Source of the DNA: an uncultured Megasphaera sp.
Lineage (GTDB): Bacteria; Bacillota; Negativicutes; Veillonellales; Megasphaeraceae
NCBI GenBank assembly: GCA_934202965.1
Contig: CAKPYN010000021.1
Coordinates: 1-43,421, forward strand
Reading direction: 5' to 3'
Length of the DNA stretch: 43,421 nucleotides
The notes under the pieces are model-generated. The model was not told the DNA's origin, made no database searches, and saw only the letters and a program-made list of their open reading frames with translations. Positions 16,324-24,371 of the stretch are shown here, piece by piece (position 1 is the first letter of the stretch; each line of letters starts with the position of its first letter). The translations under genes and the position numbers were made by a program.

Positions 16324-17705
16324 TGGATTACGAAAAATTAGCCCGTGATATTTACACGTTAATAGGACCATCTGATAATATTACCCAAGTCTATCACTGT
16401 ATGACTCGTCTGCGCCTGCATGTAAAAGAAGAACATTTTACAAAGGAACAGCTTACAGCTATTCCCGGCGTACTGGGCGTTAATAAATCTGGCGATGAAT
16501 GGCAGATTGTCGTGGGTCCCGGAAAAGCGGGGCACGTAACGGCAGCGTTTAAAACCTTGTTGACCCAGCCCGCAACATCCGCATCTTCTCCGGCTTCCTC
16601 ATCGGTAACAACCCTTGCCAAACAAGCCGGTGTTGGCGATGGCAAGGCATTGCATGATGCCATTCGTCAAAAAAATGCTACGCCTGTTAAATTAGCGTTA
16701 AAGAAAATTGCGCAAATTTTTACACCCATTATTCCAGCATTTATTGCCTGCGGATTGATTACAGGCATTCTCAACATCATCATAAAAGCGGATCCATCAT
16801 TAGCCTCTCTGCCATTTGTTCAAATGTTGGCAGTTGCCGGCAATGCCGTATTTTTCGGTTTAAATATCTTTGTAGGCATCAATAGTGCCAAATTATTTGG
16901 TGGATCGCCTATGCTTGGCGGTGTCATGGCCGCTGTTATCAGCCATCCTATGCTAACGCAGATTATGCTGTGGGATACTCCACTCATTCCCGGACGCGGC
17001 GGTATTATTGCCGTCGTACTGGTTGTATTCTTTTCTTCCTATATAGAAAAAAAACTGCATCATCTCGTACCGGCTATGCTCGATTTATTTATCACGCCGC
17101 TCGTAACGGTTTTGCTTTCCACCTTCGTAGCCCTCTGTGTATTTCAGCCTATTGCCGGCATCATTTCTGAAGCCATCGGCATGGCTGCGACGACGTCTAT
17201 TACCGCCGGCGGTGCCATAACCGGCTTTGTCCTTGGCGGTACCTTTTTGCCCATGGTCATGTGCGGCGTTCATCAAGGTCTGACGCCGATTCACGCTGAA
17301 CTGCTTTCGCAATATGGCGTCAATATCTTACTGCCTATCCTGGCTATGGCCGGCGGCGGTCAAGTCGGGGCTTCTCTGGCAGTATATGTCAAAACAAAAA
17401 ACAAAACGCTGCGAAAAACGATTGCTTCTGCCTTGCCCGTTGGTATTATGGGCATTGGCGAACCACTGATTTATGGCGTTACGTTGCCCCTTGGCAAGCC
17501 ATTTATCGGTGCCTGCATCGGCGGGGCCGCCGGTGGTGCTGTACAAGCGGCTTATATGGTGGGTTCTACCTCCATGGGAATTTCCGGTCTGCCCTTAACG
17601 CTTAGTACGAATCATATGCTGTTATACCTCGCCGGTTTGTTTACATCGTACATCGTCGGTTTTATTATCACATGGCTTGTCGGATTTGAGGATCCGGCAT
17701 GCTAA
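16323..17705 (+). CDS. murP: PTS EIIBC, MurNAc (muropeptide) type
   Basis: 460 residues. The N-terminal EIIB domain (1-80) has the phospho-accepting Cys26 in HCMTRLRLHVKEE; a linker rich in Ser/Ala leads to a roughly 340-residue EIIC membrane domain with FGGSPMLGGVMAAVISHP and GIGEPLIYGV, the glucose-superfamily signatures. No EIIA is fused, so a EIIA from elsewhere must serve it, as for known MurP. Placement between murQ and mupG marks it as the transporter that imports and phosphorylates MurNAc or MurNAc-GlcNAc. Substrate is inferred from context. Confidence 0.9.
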   Translation: MDYEKLARDIYTLIGPSDNITQVYHCMTRLRLHVKEEHFTKEQLTAIPGVLGVNKSGDEWQIVVGPGKAGHVTAAFKTLLTQPATSASSPASSSVTTLAKQAGVGDGKALHDAIRQKNATPVKLALKKIAQIFTPIIPAFIACGLITGILNIIIKADPSLASLPFVQMLAVAGNAVFFGLNIFVGINSAKLFGGSPMLGGVMAAVISHPMLTQIMLWDTPLIPGRGGIIAVVLVVFFSSYIEKKLHHLVPAMLDLFITPLVTVLLSTFVALCVFQPIAGIISEAIGMAATTSITAGGAITGFVLGGTFLPMVMCGVHQGLTPIHAELLSQYGVNILLPILAMAGGGQVGASLAVYVKTKNKTLRKTIASALPVGIMGIGEPLIYGVTLPLGKPFIGACIGGAAGGAVQAAYMVGSTSMGISGLPLTLSTNHMLLYLAGLFTSYIVGFIITWLVGFEDPAC

Positions 17706-17717
17706 AGGAGGCTGATC

Positions 17718-18797
17718 ATGCATACAGGTATTTCATTATATCCCGGGCTAGACGGCACGCCAGAAGAGCATCTTTCCCTGTTAAAGCAAGCGGCTGACCT
17801 AGGGATTCATCGTTTATTTACGTCTTTTCATATTCCCGAAGCCAATACCAATGTCCTTCGCCAGGAACTACATACCTTACTGGCTGCTGCCCGTTCATAC
17901 AATATGGATGTAATTGCCGATATTTCGCCGCAAACAACGGCATTATTGGGAATAGATATCCAACAGCCCCAGACACTGCTCAACCTGGGCATTACAACAG
18001 CCCGGCTGGATTACGGATTCAGCATCGAAAAAACGGCACTTTTCAGCCGCATCATGCCGATTCAGCTCAATGCCTCTACACTGCGGTCATCTGATATACA
18101 GGCCCTGCAGGACGCCGGTGCTGATTTTTCACACATTGACTGTCTACACAATTTCTATCCCCGTCCGCATACCGGCCTAAGTCCGGCGTATGTATTACAA
18201 CAAACACGCTGGCTCCAAGAAAACGGGCTGTCTGTCGGCGCATTCATTGCCAGTCAATCCGGTCGCCGCGGTCCTCTCTATGAAGGATTGCCGACACTGG
18301 AAATGCATCGCACACTAAATGTCAGCCTTGCCAGCCGGCATTTAGCAGCGATGGGCATGCAATCCGTATTCATCGGCGATTCGCAGCCTGCAGCCGACGA
18401 ATTGGAATCGCTGGCCCATACAGGCCGGGACGAGAAAAACGTCGTCGTTCTCAAAGCCCGTTTGGTAAGTCGGGAGCCAATTATCCGGGACCTATTATCG
18501 TACACTTTTACAGCACGGCTTGATGCCGCGCAAGACGTCATCCGAACGCAAGAAAGCCGCAGTCATATCGGCAGTCATATCATTACCGCAGACGGTCCGC
18601 AGTGCCCTCTGCAGTATGGAGATATTACGATCGACAATCAAGGATTTCAACGTTATATGGGCGAAATCCAACTCATACAACGTTCGCTTCCGGCAGAACC
18701 ACGTACCAATATTGCGGCCCGCATTTTACCAGAAGAACAATTTTTACTCTCCTATATCACACCGGGCCGAAAATTCCGGTTTGAATGGGTTCGATAA
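17718..18797 (+). CDS. mupG: 6-phospho-N-acetylmuramidase (MupG family, DUF871)
   Basis: 359 residues. The DUF871 family opens with GISLYPGLDGTPEEHLSLLK and continues RLFTSFHIPE, as here, forming a TIM barrel, with a C-terminal cyclophilin-like domain (about 240-355). In Staphylococcus aureus MupG splits MurNAc-6P-GlcNAc from cell wall turnover into MurNAc-6P and GlcNAc; MurQ then acts on MurNAc-6P. AAAGGAGG lies before the start, 12 bp after murP. The operon lacks a visible RpiR-type regulator or a MupP-like gene. Confidence 0.9.
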   Translation: MHTGISLYPGLDGTPEEHLSLLKQAADLGIHRLFTSFHIPEANTNVLRQELHTLLAAARSYNMDVIADISPQTTALLGIDIQQPQTLLNLGITTARLDYGFSIEKTALFSRIMPIQLNASTLRSSDIQALQDAGADFSHIDCLHNFYPRPHTGLSPAYVLQQTRWLQENGLSVGAFIASQSGRRGPLYEGLPTLEMHRTLNVSLASRHLAAMGMQSVFIGDSQPAADELESLAHTGRDEKNVVVLKARLVSREPIIRDLLSYTFTARLDAAQDVIRTQESRSHIGSHIITADGPQCPLQYGDITIDNQGFQRYMGEIQLIQRSLPAEPRTNIAARILPEEQFLLSYITPGRKFRFEWVR

Positions 18798-18798
18798 A

Positions 18799-18842
18799 AA
18801 AACGATGGAACAGTGAAGTATCATTGTCCCATCGTTTTTTTT
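18799..18842. terminator. Bidirectional terminator, mupG / EamA gene
   Basis: The stem AACGATGG/CCATCGTT is extended by an imperfect inner helix and flanked by A runs on the left and T runs on the right. It separates the convergent mupG and transporter genes. Confidence 0.9.
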
Positions 18843-18853
18843 CTAATACACAA

Positions 18854-19732
18854 TTAATTATTTTTCATATTAAGCAATACGACAGCACCCAAAATACAGA
18901 GTATACCGCATCCATGCCATACAGACAGGGTTTCATGAAACACGGTAATTCCTAGTATCGTAGATGTCAGCGGTTCGACAGATGCTAAAATAGATGCTTT
19001 CCCGGCTTCCATATCATGCAGCGCCATCGTATATAAAATGAATGGCAAGGCTGTCGATAGTATTCCCAAACAAAGAAATAAGATTCCCGCCTCAGGAACC
19101 GTTATAAAAATATCCACCATCGTTTGTATATGAGAAAAACCGGCAAGTCCTGCAGACGCAACACAAAATGTCCAAGCTGTAACCGTCATGGGACTGTATT
19201 TAGTCAGGGCATACCGCCCAAATATAGAATACAGCGCATAACCTAATCCCGCTCCCAATCCTGCCAGTATACCGGGAACATGTAAAGGACCCATTCCTAA
19301 GCCGCTGACAAACACACATCCTATAAAAGATAACAACAGACAAACTGCTTTACGCGTCGTAAAAGCTTCTTTAAATAAGATAACAGACAATACCATAACA
19401 ATACTCGGTGCCGTGTATAACAAAATGGCTGCCATAGACAAGGTAGTCAACTCCATGGCTGTAAAATAGCAAACATTAAAAAATACAATGCTGCATAAGC
19501 CGGTTCCCAAAAACATCCAACTATCTCGCCATGAAATTGCAAATTGCCGCGGTGATTGGCACAGCATCGCCAACACCATAACAACCGCCGTCACTACAGA
19601 ACGACCAAAGGTGATCTGTATAGGCGAAAATCCCAAAGCCGCCAACTGTTTGGAAAACAAACCAATAATCCCCCAACAAATACCCGCTCCGATAACCAGA
19701 AAAGGTGCCGTTTTCTTCTGAATCCCTTTCAT
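18854..19732 (-). CDS. EamA/DMT-family transporter
   Basis: 292 residues with about ten hydrophobic helices in two halves, the drug/metabolite transporter layout. The first half starts FLVIGAGICWGIIGLFSKQL and the second has VPGILAGLGAGLGYALYSI; ASVEPLTSTILGI near the C-terminus is a typical EamA signature. The substrate cannot be told; many relatives export amino acids or small metabolites. The start has GGGGGA upstream. It is a single gene, convergent with mupG. Confidence 0.9.
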   Translation of the reverse strand: MKGIQKKTAPFLVIGAGICWGIIGLFSKQLAALGFSPIQITFGRSVVTAVVMVLAMLCQSPRQFAISWRDSWMFLGTGLCSIVFFNVCYFTAMELTTLSMAAILLYTAPSIVMVLSVILFKEAFTTRKAVCLLLSFIGCVFVSGLGMGPLHVPGILAGLGAGLGYALYSIFGRYALTKYSPMTVTAWTFCVASAGLAGFSHIQTMVDIFITVPEAGILFLCLGILSTALPFILYTMALHDMEAGKASILASVEPLTSTILGITVFHETLSVWHGCGILCILGAVVLLNMKNN

Positions 19733-19925
19733 ATTGTCCCCCTATCTGCAATACTGATAGTATGTACCTCATATTGCTATGAAATGAATTTTCATACAAT
19801 ATGATATTTTTATCGTACAAGATTTTCTGTTTATTGTAAACACCACATGGTTCTCCCAAGTATAAAATATGGTATAATAAAAATAAATTTTGCTTCGTTA
19901 TTTCTTTAATAAAGGAGAATTCATC

Positions 19926-20999
19926 ATGCATTGTCAATTTTTAACATATCGTATGGCCATATTGGCCGTTTGCTTAGGTATTGGCACCACATGTATGCCT
20001 ACTGTACCAGCTCAAGCCATTGATATCGGGACAATTATCGGAGTAGGTGCCGAGTATGCCCAGCTGAACAATCAGCTTACTTATTTGGACAACGAAGGCC
20101 GCGGCGAGTTTATGAAGCAGCTGAAAGAAAAATACGGTGTAAATCATGACGCCCGCGCTAATGCAATGACGCATCGAGTAATTAACAATTTATCGTATGC
20201 TATTTCCCAAATAGATCCTTCTATTACTAAAAAACCGTATCAGTATTTTGTCAACAATGACACCAGTTTTAATGCCTTTTGCACAATTGGGCACAATATA
20301 AGTGTCAACATCGGATTATTTGAACCGCTCAACTATAATGAAAATGAAGTTGCCTTTGTCTTGGGCCATGAAATGGGACATGGACAAAAAAACCACACCA
20401 TTCAAGGCGTCAAAAAATCAATGCCTCTCAGTATATTAACTTCGCTGGCCGGCTCCGGCACAGCCCAACTAGGAGCTGCTATTATTTCGCAAATCGGCAC
20501 AGCCAATCTTATTACGAAACCAATGGAAAAACAAGCGGATGCCTTGGGATTTGATTATGCCGTACGGGCAGGCTACAATCCCGGCGGTGGCGCAGCACTT
20601 TGGCAGCGCATGCTTGATAAAGACGGCGATGTCAAAACCAGTGGCGTCATGGCGTTATTTAATGATCATCCGACCACGGTAAGCCGCCGTGATACCAACA
20701 GCACGATGGTTACCAATTGGAGCAACGGCATTGTCAAAGTAAATGCCAATACCGGTATGATTTCGATTCGCGGCAAAGATTGGTATACACCAGCCAGTAT
20801 TTCATCTATGAGCGGCAAAGAACGGGCCTATCTCATCGCCGGCAATCTTGCCGCTGTATATCATCAATCCAAGACGCCAAAAAGTCATGTATACGTCAAT
20901 GCCAGCAATGTATTATGCGCAGGCTCACAGCCTATTGTTGATTTGAGTCCGGAAAAACACCCAAAAGAAATTACGCAGCGTCTTAGCCAATTATTATAA
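19926..20999 (+). CDS. Exported M48-family metallopeptidase
   Basis: 357 residues from the chosen ATG, which has AAAGGAG 8 bases upstream. A signal peptide (residues 1-31, ending PAQA) suggests export to the periplasm. The zinc site is HEMGH (148-152) in FVLGHEMGHGQKNH, with the third ligand Glu201 in EKQADALGFDYAV, the M48 arrangement of bacterial Loi/YggG- and BepA-type peptidases. There is no C-terminal TPR. Such enzymes act in envelope protein quality control. The NYN-LOTUS gene follows 29 bp later, so it may be co-transcribed. Confidence 0.92.
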   Translation: MHCQFLTYRMAILAVCLGIGTTCMPTVPAQAIDIGTIIGVGAEYAQLNNQLTYLDNEGRGEFMKQLKEKYGVNHDARANAMTHRVINNLSYAISQIDPSITKKPYQYFVNNDTSFNAFCTIGHNISVNIGLFEPLNYNENEVAFVLGHEMGHGQKNHTIQGVKKSMPLSILTSLAGSGTAQLGAAIISQIGTANLITKPMEKQADALGFDYAVRAGYNPGGGAALWQRMLDKDGDVKTSGVMALFNDHPTTVSRRDTNSTMVTNWSNGIVKVNANTGMISIRGKDWYTPASISSMSGKERAYLIAGNLAAVYHQSKTPKSHVYVNASNVLCAGSQPIVDLSPEKHPKEITQRLSQLL

Positions 21000-21028
21000 A
21001 AGCCCATGCAGGAGGATACGATCGCATT

Positions 21029-21865
21029 ATGGAACATGAAATGAAACTCGCCGTTGTCATCGATGCAGAAAATATTTCCAATAAATATATCGATGTCATT
21101 TTGTCGGAAGCCAACAATCTCGGCGATGTAATTTATAAACGCATTTATGGCAACTGGACGACACCGCAGATGTCTTCATGGCGCAATACCATATTGGATA
21201 ATGCCATTCAGCCGGTACAGCAGTACAGCAACACCATTCGCAAGAACTCATCAGATTCAGCCTTAATTATCGACACCATGGATTTGCTGTACCAAAGCAA
21301 CTTGGACGGATTTTGCATCGTTTCATCAGACAGCGACTTTACCCGTCTAGCATCACGGCTCCGAGAATCCCAAAAATATGTCCTTGGTATGGGGGAAAGT
21401 AAAACGCCCCGCTCCTTTATCTCAGCATGCAATAAATTTCTCTATTTAGATGTGCTGCTGGAAGAAGCAGAAGAAAATGAAGCCGAAGACATCGCTTCAA
21501 AATCTGCGACATCCGGCGATGCTGCTGCCTCCTCTCGCATCTCTGCCCATGAAAAAACACCGGGCAAAGATTTCTTTACAATAAAACAAGCTTTGATTAA
21601 GCTGACCGAAGAAAATTCTGACGACAACGGCTGGATTTTTTCCGGCACCTTAGGCAATCTGCTGAGTAAACAATTCTCTGATTTCGATGTCCGTAATTTC
21701 GGATACAAAAAATTTGTGCCATTTATTGAATCCCTGCACATTTTTGATGTTAATACAATTACGGATGATAAAAACAAAACGGTTAAGCATAACTATTTCA
21801 AATTAAAACCCTCTTCGTATCAAACAGATAAACGTACACACCATATCCACAAACATTATCGCTAA
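21029..21865 (+). CDS. NYN-domain protein with C-terminal OST-HTH/LOTUS domain
   Basis: 278 residues. Residues 5-145 form an NYN (PIN-like) domain with the acidic set visible in LAVVIDAENIS, IIDTMDLLYQ and FCIVSSDSDFTRLASRLRE, consistent with a metal-dependent RNase. After an acidic Ser/Ala-rich linker, residues 175-265 match an OST-HTH/LOTUS RNA-binding domain (FFTIKQALIKLTEEN ... FGYKKFVPFIES ... HNYFKLK). The combination is known in LabA-like proteins, whose targets are mostly unknown. Ribosome site GGAGG is 13 bases before the ATG; a Met four codons later is an alternative start. Confidence 0.88.
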   Translation: MEHEMKLAVVIDAENISNKYIDVILSEANNLGDVIYKRIYGNWTTPQMSSWRNTILDNAIQPVQQYSNTIRKNSSDSALIIDTMDLLYQSNLDGFCIVSSDSDFTRLASRLRESQKYVLGMGESKTPRSFISACNKFLYLDVLLEEAEENEAEDIASKSATSGDAAASSRISAHEKTPGKDFFTIKQALIKLTEENSDDNGWIFSGTLGNLLSKQFSDFDVRNFGYKKFVPFIESLHIFDVNTITDDKNKTVKHNYFKLKPSSYQTDKRTHHIHKHYR

Positions 21866-21876
21866 AACACATCATT

Positions 21877-21927
21877 AAAAAGGCGCAAATAGAAATAAAC
21901 TCTTGTACTTTCTATTTGCGCCTTTTT
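21877..21927. terminator. Terminator after the NYN-LOTUS gene
   Basis: Perfect 19-bp stem (21877-21895 with 21909-21927), A-flanked on the left and ending in five T. It separates this gene from the next plus-strand gene. Confidence 0.92.
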
Positions 21928-21973
21928 AACGCCTATTGTACAATAAAAATAAATCTATCAGGAGGCATTCGAT

Positions 21974-23071
21974 ATGGCAGCAGACAATCCATTACAAGCG
22001 CTGCAAGCACTAGCGCACCACAAACCCATCGGCACGATTTCTATTGCCGCCGATTTGGCAAACGACAATTTAAACAGCATCTGCCGCTTTGCTCTCTCCT
22101 GGATTACTGATGGTAAGGTTCAAGGTATTTCCTATCTGATTAAACCACCCACTAATGAATTTACCTTTCGCAAAGTTACCCCGGATATGGTCGCCGATCA
22201 TTCATCATTTGCCGATGTCTGGGACACCGAAATTCATCCCATGCTGTGCGAATCACTGCTGTCCGCCTATCAGTCAGAACACCTGTTTTTAGCTATTAAA
22301 GCAAGTTATGAAGCCAGCGGAAAACCCTTTATCATGAATGATATATATATACGAGATCTGCGTTTTTTAGCTATCACATATTTAGCAGATTTAGGAAACC
22401 CTTCGTTTACGTCTATCATGCATTATATGAAAATCCCCGTTGATTTAGACGATGCCCTCAGCCGTGCCATGGGCTGTGCTTGCGGTCTAAATTGGCTGGA
22501 ACGGTTGTTTCCGGTCAGCAATTACGGTATACCTCTATCCTCCATCATGGCCGGTGCCTTGCGGCCGCCTTCACCGGAAGAGCAACAAGCACAACGCGAA
22601 GCTGATGATAAAAAATACAGCCGCTGGGTCCATTATACAAAAGTATGCTTTATTCCTTTTGTTATATTATGTACCCTTCTCACCGGTTATTATTTACACC
22701 GTTATCATGAACTGCACCGGACAGACGTTAATTTTTCTGCGTATTCAACAACCGAAATACCGTCAAAGGAATCTGAAACAAACAACCTGCCCTCTCTGGA
22801 TAGGAATGCATCCTATATCATGCTGCGAGGTACATATATATTGCCTTATAAAGAACATATTCCCGATTTTCTGCAAGCCGTCAAAGAGCAGAATGTCGGA
22901 AAAATCCGCACCATGGTCCGCGCTGATAAAGTCATCGTTTTTGCCGGCCCCACACAAATTCAAGTCACAGGCGATACCGAAGCGAATGGATTCGTGCCTG
23001 TAAAAGTAGTCAGCGGCGAGTATGAAAATACCACAGGCTATGCGCCGTACAGCATGCTTTCTCAGCAATAA
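21974..23071 (+). CDS. Membrane protein with degenerate DnaQ-like exonuclease domain
   Basis: 365 residues, ribosome site AGGAGG. Residues 17-178 follow the DEDD exonuclease (DNA pol III epsilon-like) pattern: GTISIAADLANDNLNSIC for the DFET strand, ISYLIKPPTNEFTF, a SSFADVWDTEIHPML helix, and IPVDLDDALSRAMGCACG for the last motif. The acidic catalytic positions of DxE, the HNASFD motif (here YQSEHLFLAI) and the final HxxxxD are not conserved. Residues 222-241 are a single membrane helix; residues 280-365 resemble a small SH3-like beta domain. Topology would put the exonuclease-like part inside and the C-terminal part outside. Function unknown. Confidence 0.7.
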   Translation: MAADNPLQALQALAHHKPIGTISIAADLANDNLNSICRFALSWITDGKVQGISYLIKPPTNEFTFRKVTPDMVADHSSFADVWDTEIHPMLCESLLSAYQSEHLFLAIKASYEASGKPFIMNDIYIRDLRFLAITYLADLGNPSFTSIMHYMKIPVDLDDALSRAMGCACGLNWLERLFPVSNYGIPLSSIMAGALRPPSPEEQQAQREADDKKYSRWVHYTKVCFIPFVILCTLLTGYYLHRYHELHRTDVNFSAYSTTEIPSKESETNNLPSLDRNASYIMLRGTYILPYKEHIPDFLQAVKEQNVGKIRTMVRADKVIVFAGPTQIQVTGDTEANGFVPVKVVSGEYENTTGYAPYSMLSQQ

Positions 23072-23080
23072 CTAAAACCA

Positions 23081-23128
23081 GGACGGCTTCAAAATGATTT
23101 TTTAGTTCATTTTGAAGCTGTCCTTTTA
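23081..23128 (+). terminator. Terminator after the DnaQ-like membrane gene
   Basis: A 17-bp stem (23081-23097 with 23107-23123) with one wobble, then TTTTATT. It resembles the hairpins of the intergenic repeats in length and in its AAAATG/CATTTT core. Confidence 0.9.
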
Positions 23129-23157
23129 TTATGTCTTTGCATATAAGGCGTATCTCA

Positions 23158-23235
23158 TTTTCATTCATTTTCTTCGCAATTTTAATCAAATTCTAATCAT
23201 ATTCTCATCTGATTTTAATCTTTGCATGGTATACT
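23158..23235 (+). promoter_or_regulatory. 11-bp tandem-repeat promoter of the Rpn gene
   Basis: Four consecutive 11-bp units with the core TTYTMATC start at 23180, 23191, 23202 and 23213; two weaker units in the same register precede them (23158, 23169). Six bases after the last unit is TATACT (23230-23235), a likely -10, with no good -35. Direct repeats one helical turn apart just upstream of a -10 are typical of OmpR/PhoB-family activator sites; the regulator is not identified. Confidence 0.65.
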
Positions 23236-23290
23236 TGTCCATATAGTGCCGGCACGATACATATGTTATAATACAAGGAGACATGCAGCA

Positions 23291-24199
23291 ATGAATACCC
23301 TCACGATTAACCGCATGAATGATTTTTATTTCAAGTATCTATTGGGCAGTGAACAACGCAAGCATTTGACGATTCAGTTTCTCAATGCTGTCCTTTACGA
23401 CAACGAAGAAACGCAGATTACGGATGTATGTTTTTTGGATAAAGACCAAGATCCTAATTTCGAACACGAAAAGTTGAGCAAGCTCGACATTTTGGCACAG
23501 ACCAATACGGGCATGCAAATCGATATCGAAGTGCAAGTGCTGAAACATGCCTATTTATCGGAACGGTTTTTGTATTATTGGGCCGGATTGTATGGCTCAC
23601 AGCTGAAAGAAAAGGATCAGTATACCCAGCTGAAACCGACTGTATCGATTATTTTGCTGGATTTTGACTACTTACCGGAAACGGCGTGGCATAACAGGTA
23701 TCATATCTGCAACGATATTTCCAAGCATACACTGACAGACCATTTTGCCATGCATTTCATAGAAATCAAAAAATTTACGTACAGCGACGTTAAAAAGCTG
23801 ACAAAATTAGGAACTTGGGCAGCTTATTTTTCTAATTGTGATGAAAAAGAACTGGAGGTGCTAGCGATGAACAATACCATCATAAAAGACGTAGCGAAAG
23901 CCGAACATGCCTTTACCAGAGATGAAACGATGCGTTATCAATACATGCTTCGCGAAAAAGCCATTCGTGATTATTACTCCGGCTTGAATGATGCCAAACA
24001 AGAAGGAATTGCTATCGGAGAAAAACGCGGCGAAGCACGCGGTCGTAAGTTAGGACTTGCACAAGGTGTGCAACAGGAAAAACTAGCAAATATCATCGGC
24101 ATGCTGCGAGAAGGCATCGACATACAAATAATAGCTAAAATCACCTCCTATTCTGTCGAAGAAATTCAGCGGATATCGAAAGAACATTTGCAGCTGTAA
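23291..24199 (+). CDS. Rpn-family PD-(D/E)XK nuclease / putative transposase
   Basis: 302 residues. The start FYFKYLLGSEQRKHLTIQFLNAVL, the KLDILAQTNTGMQIDIEVQV core (Asp and Glu-x-Gln of the PD-(D/E)XK site) and RFLYYWAGLYGSQL match the recombination-promoting nuclease (Rpn/YhgA-like, PDDEXK_2) family, often annotated as transposase. The Gly-rich EGIAIGEKRGEARGRKLG stretch before the C-terminus is also typical. ATG 23291 is chosen over an upstream TTG because AAGGAG lies 10 bases before. It is single, between two terminators; no inverted repeats bound it. Confidence 0.88.
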   Translation: MNTLTINRMNDFYFKYLLGSEQRKHLTIQFLNAVLYDNEETQITDVCFLDKDQDPNFEHEKLSKLDILAQTNTGMQIDIEVQVLKHAYLSERFLYYWAGLYGSQLKEKDQYTQLKPTVSIILLDFDYLPETAWHNRYHICNDISKHTLTDHFAMHFIEIKKFTYSDVKKLTKLGTWAAYFSNCDEKELEVLAMNNTIIKDVAKAEHAFTRDETMRYQYMLREKAIRDYYSGLNDAKQEGIAIGEKRGEARGRKLGLAQGVQQEKLANIIGMLREGIDIQIIAKITSYSVEEIQRISKEHLQL

Positions 24200-24283
24200 T
24201 ATGCACAGAAACATGGACACAATTACAATGAGAATTGGGAATGCCCCCAGTTATATTGTATGTTTATCGTACCTTTTCAATAC

Positions 24284-24320
24284 AAAAAACGGTCATCTAT
24301 ATAGATGACCGTTTTTTTTT
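24284..24320. terminator. Bidirectional terminator, Rpn gene / patB
   Basis: A perfect 34-bp palindrome, A-run at left and nine T at right, between two convergent genes. Confidence 0.94.
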
Positions 24321-24371
24321 GATTATCCTATCATTGAAAAGCACTAAAATACTTCGTATAACAATCCCTTA

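Noticed and set aside
23291..24199. Rpn gene as an active insertion sequence
   Set aside because: No terminal inverted repeats or target duplication are seen and ordinary terminators flank it; the family is nuclease-like and usually not bounded by IS ends.
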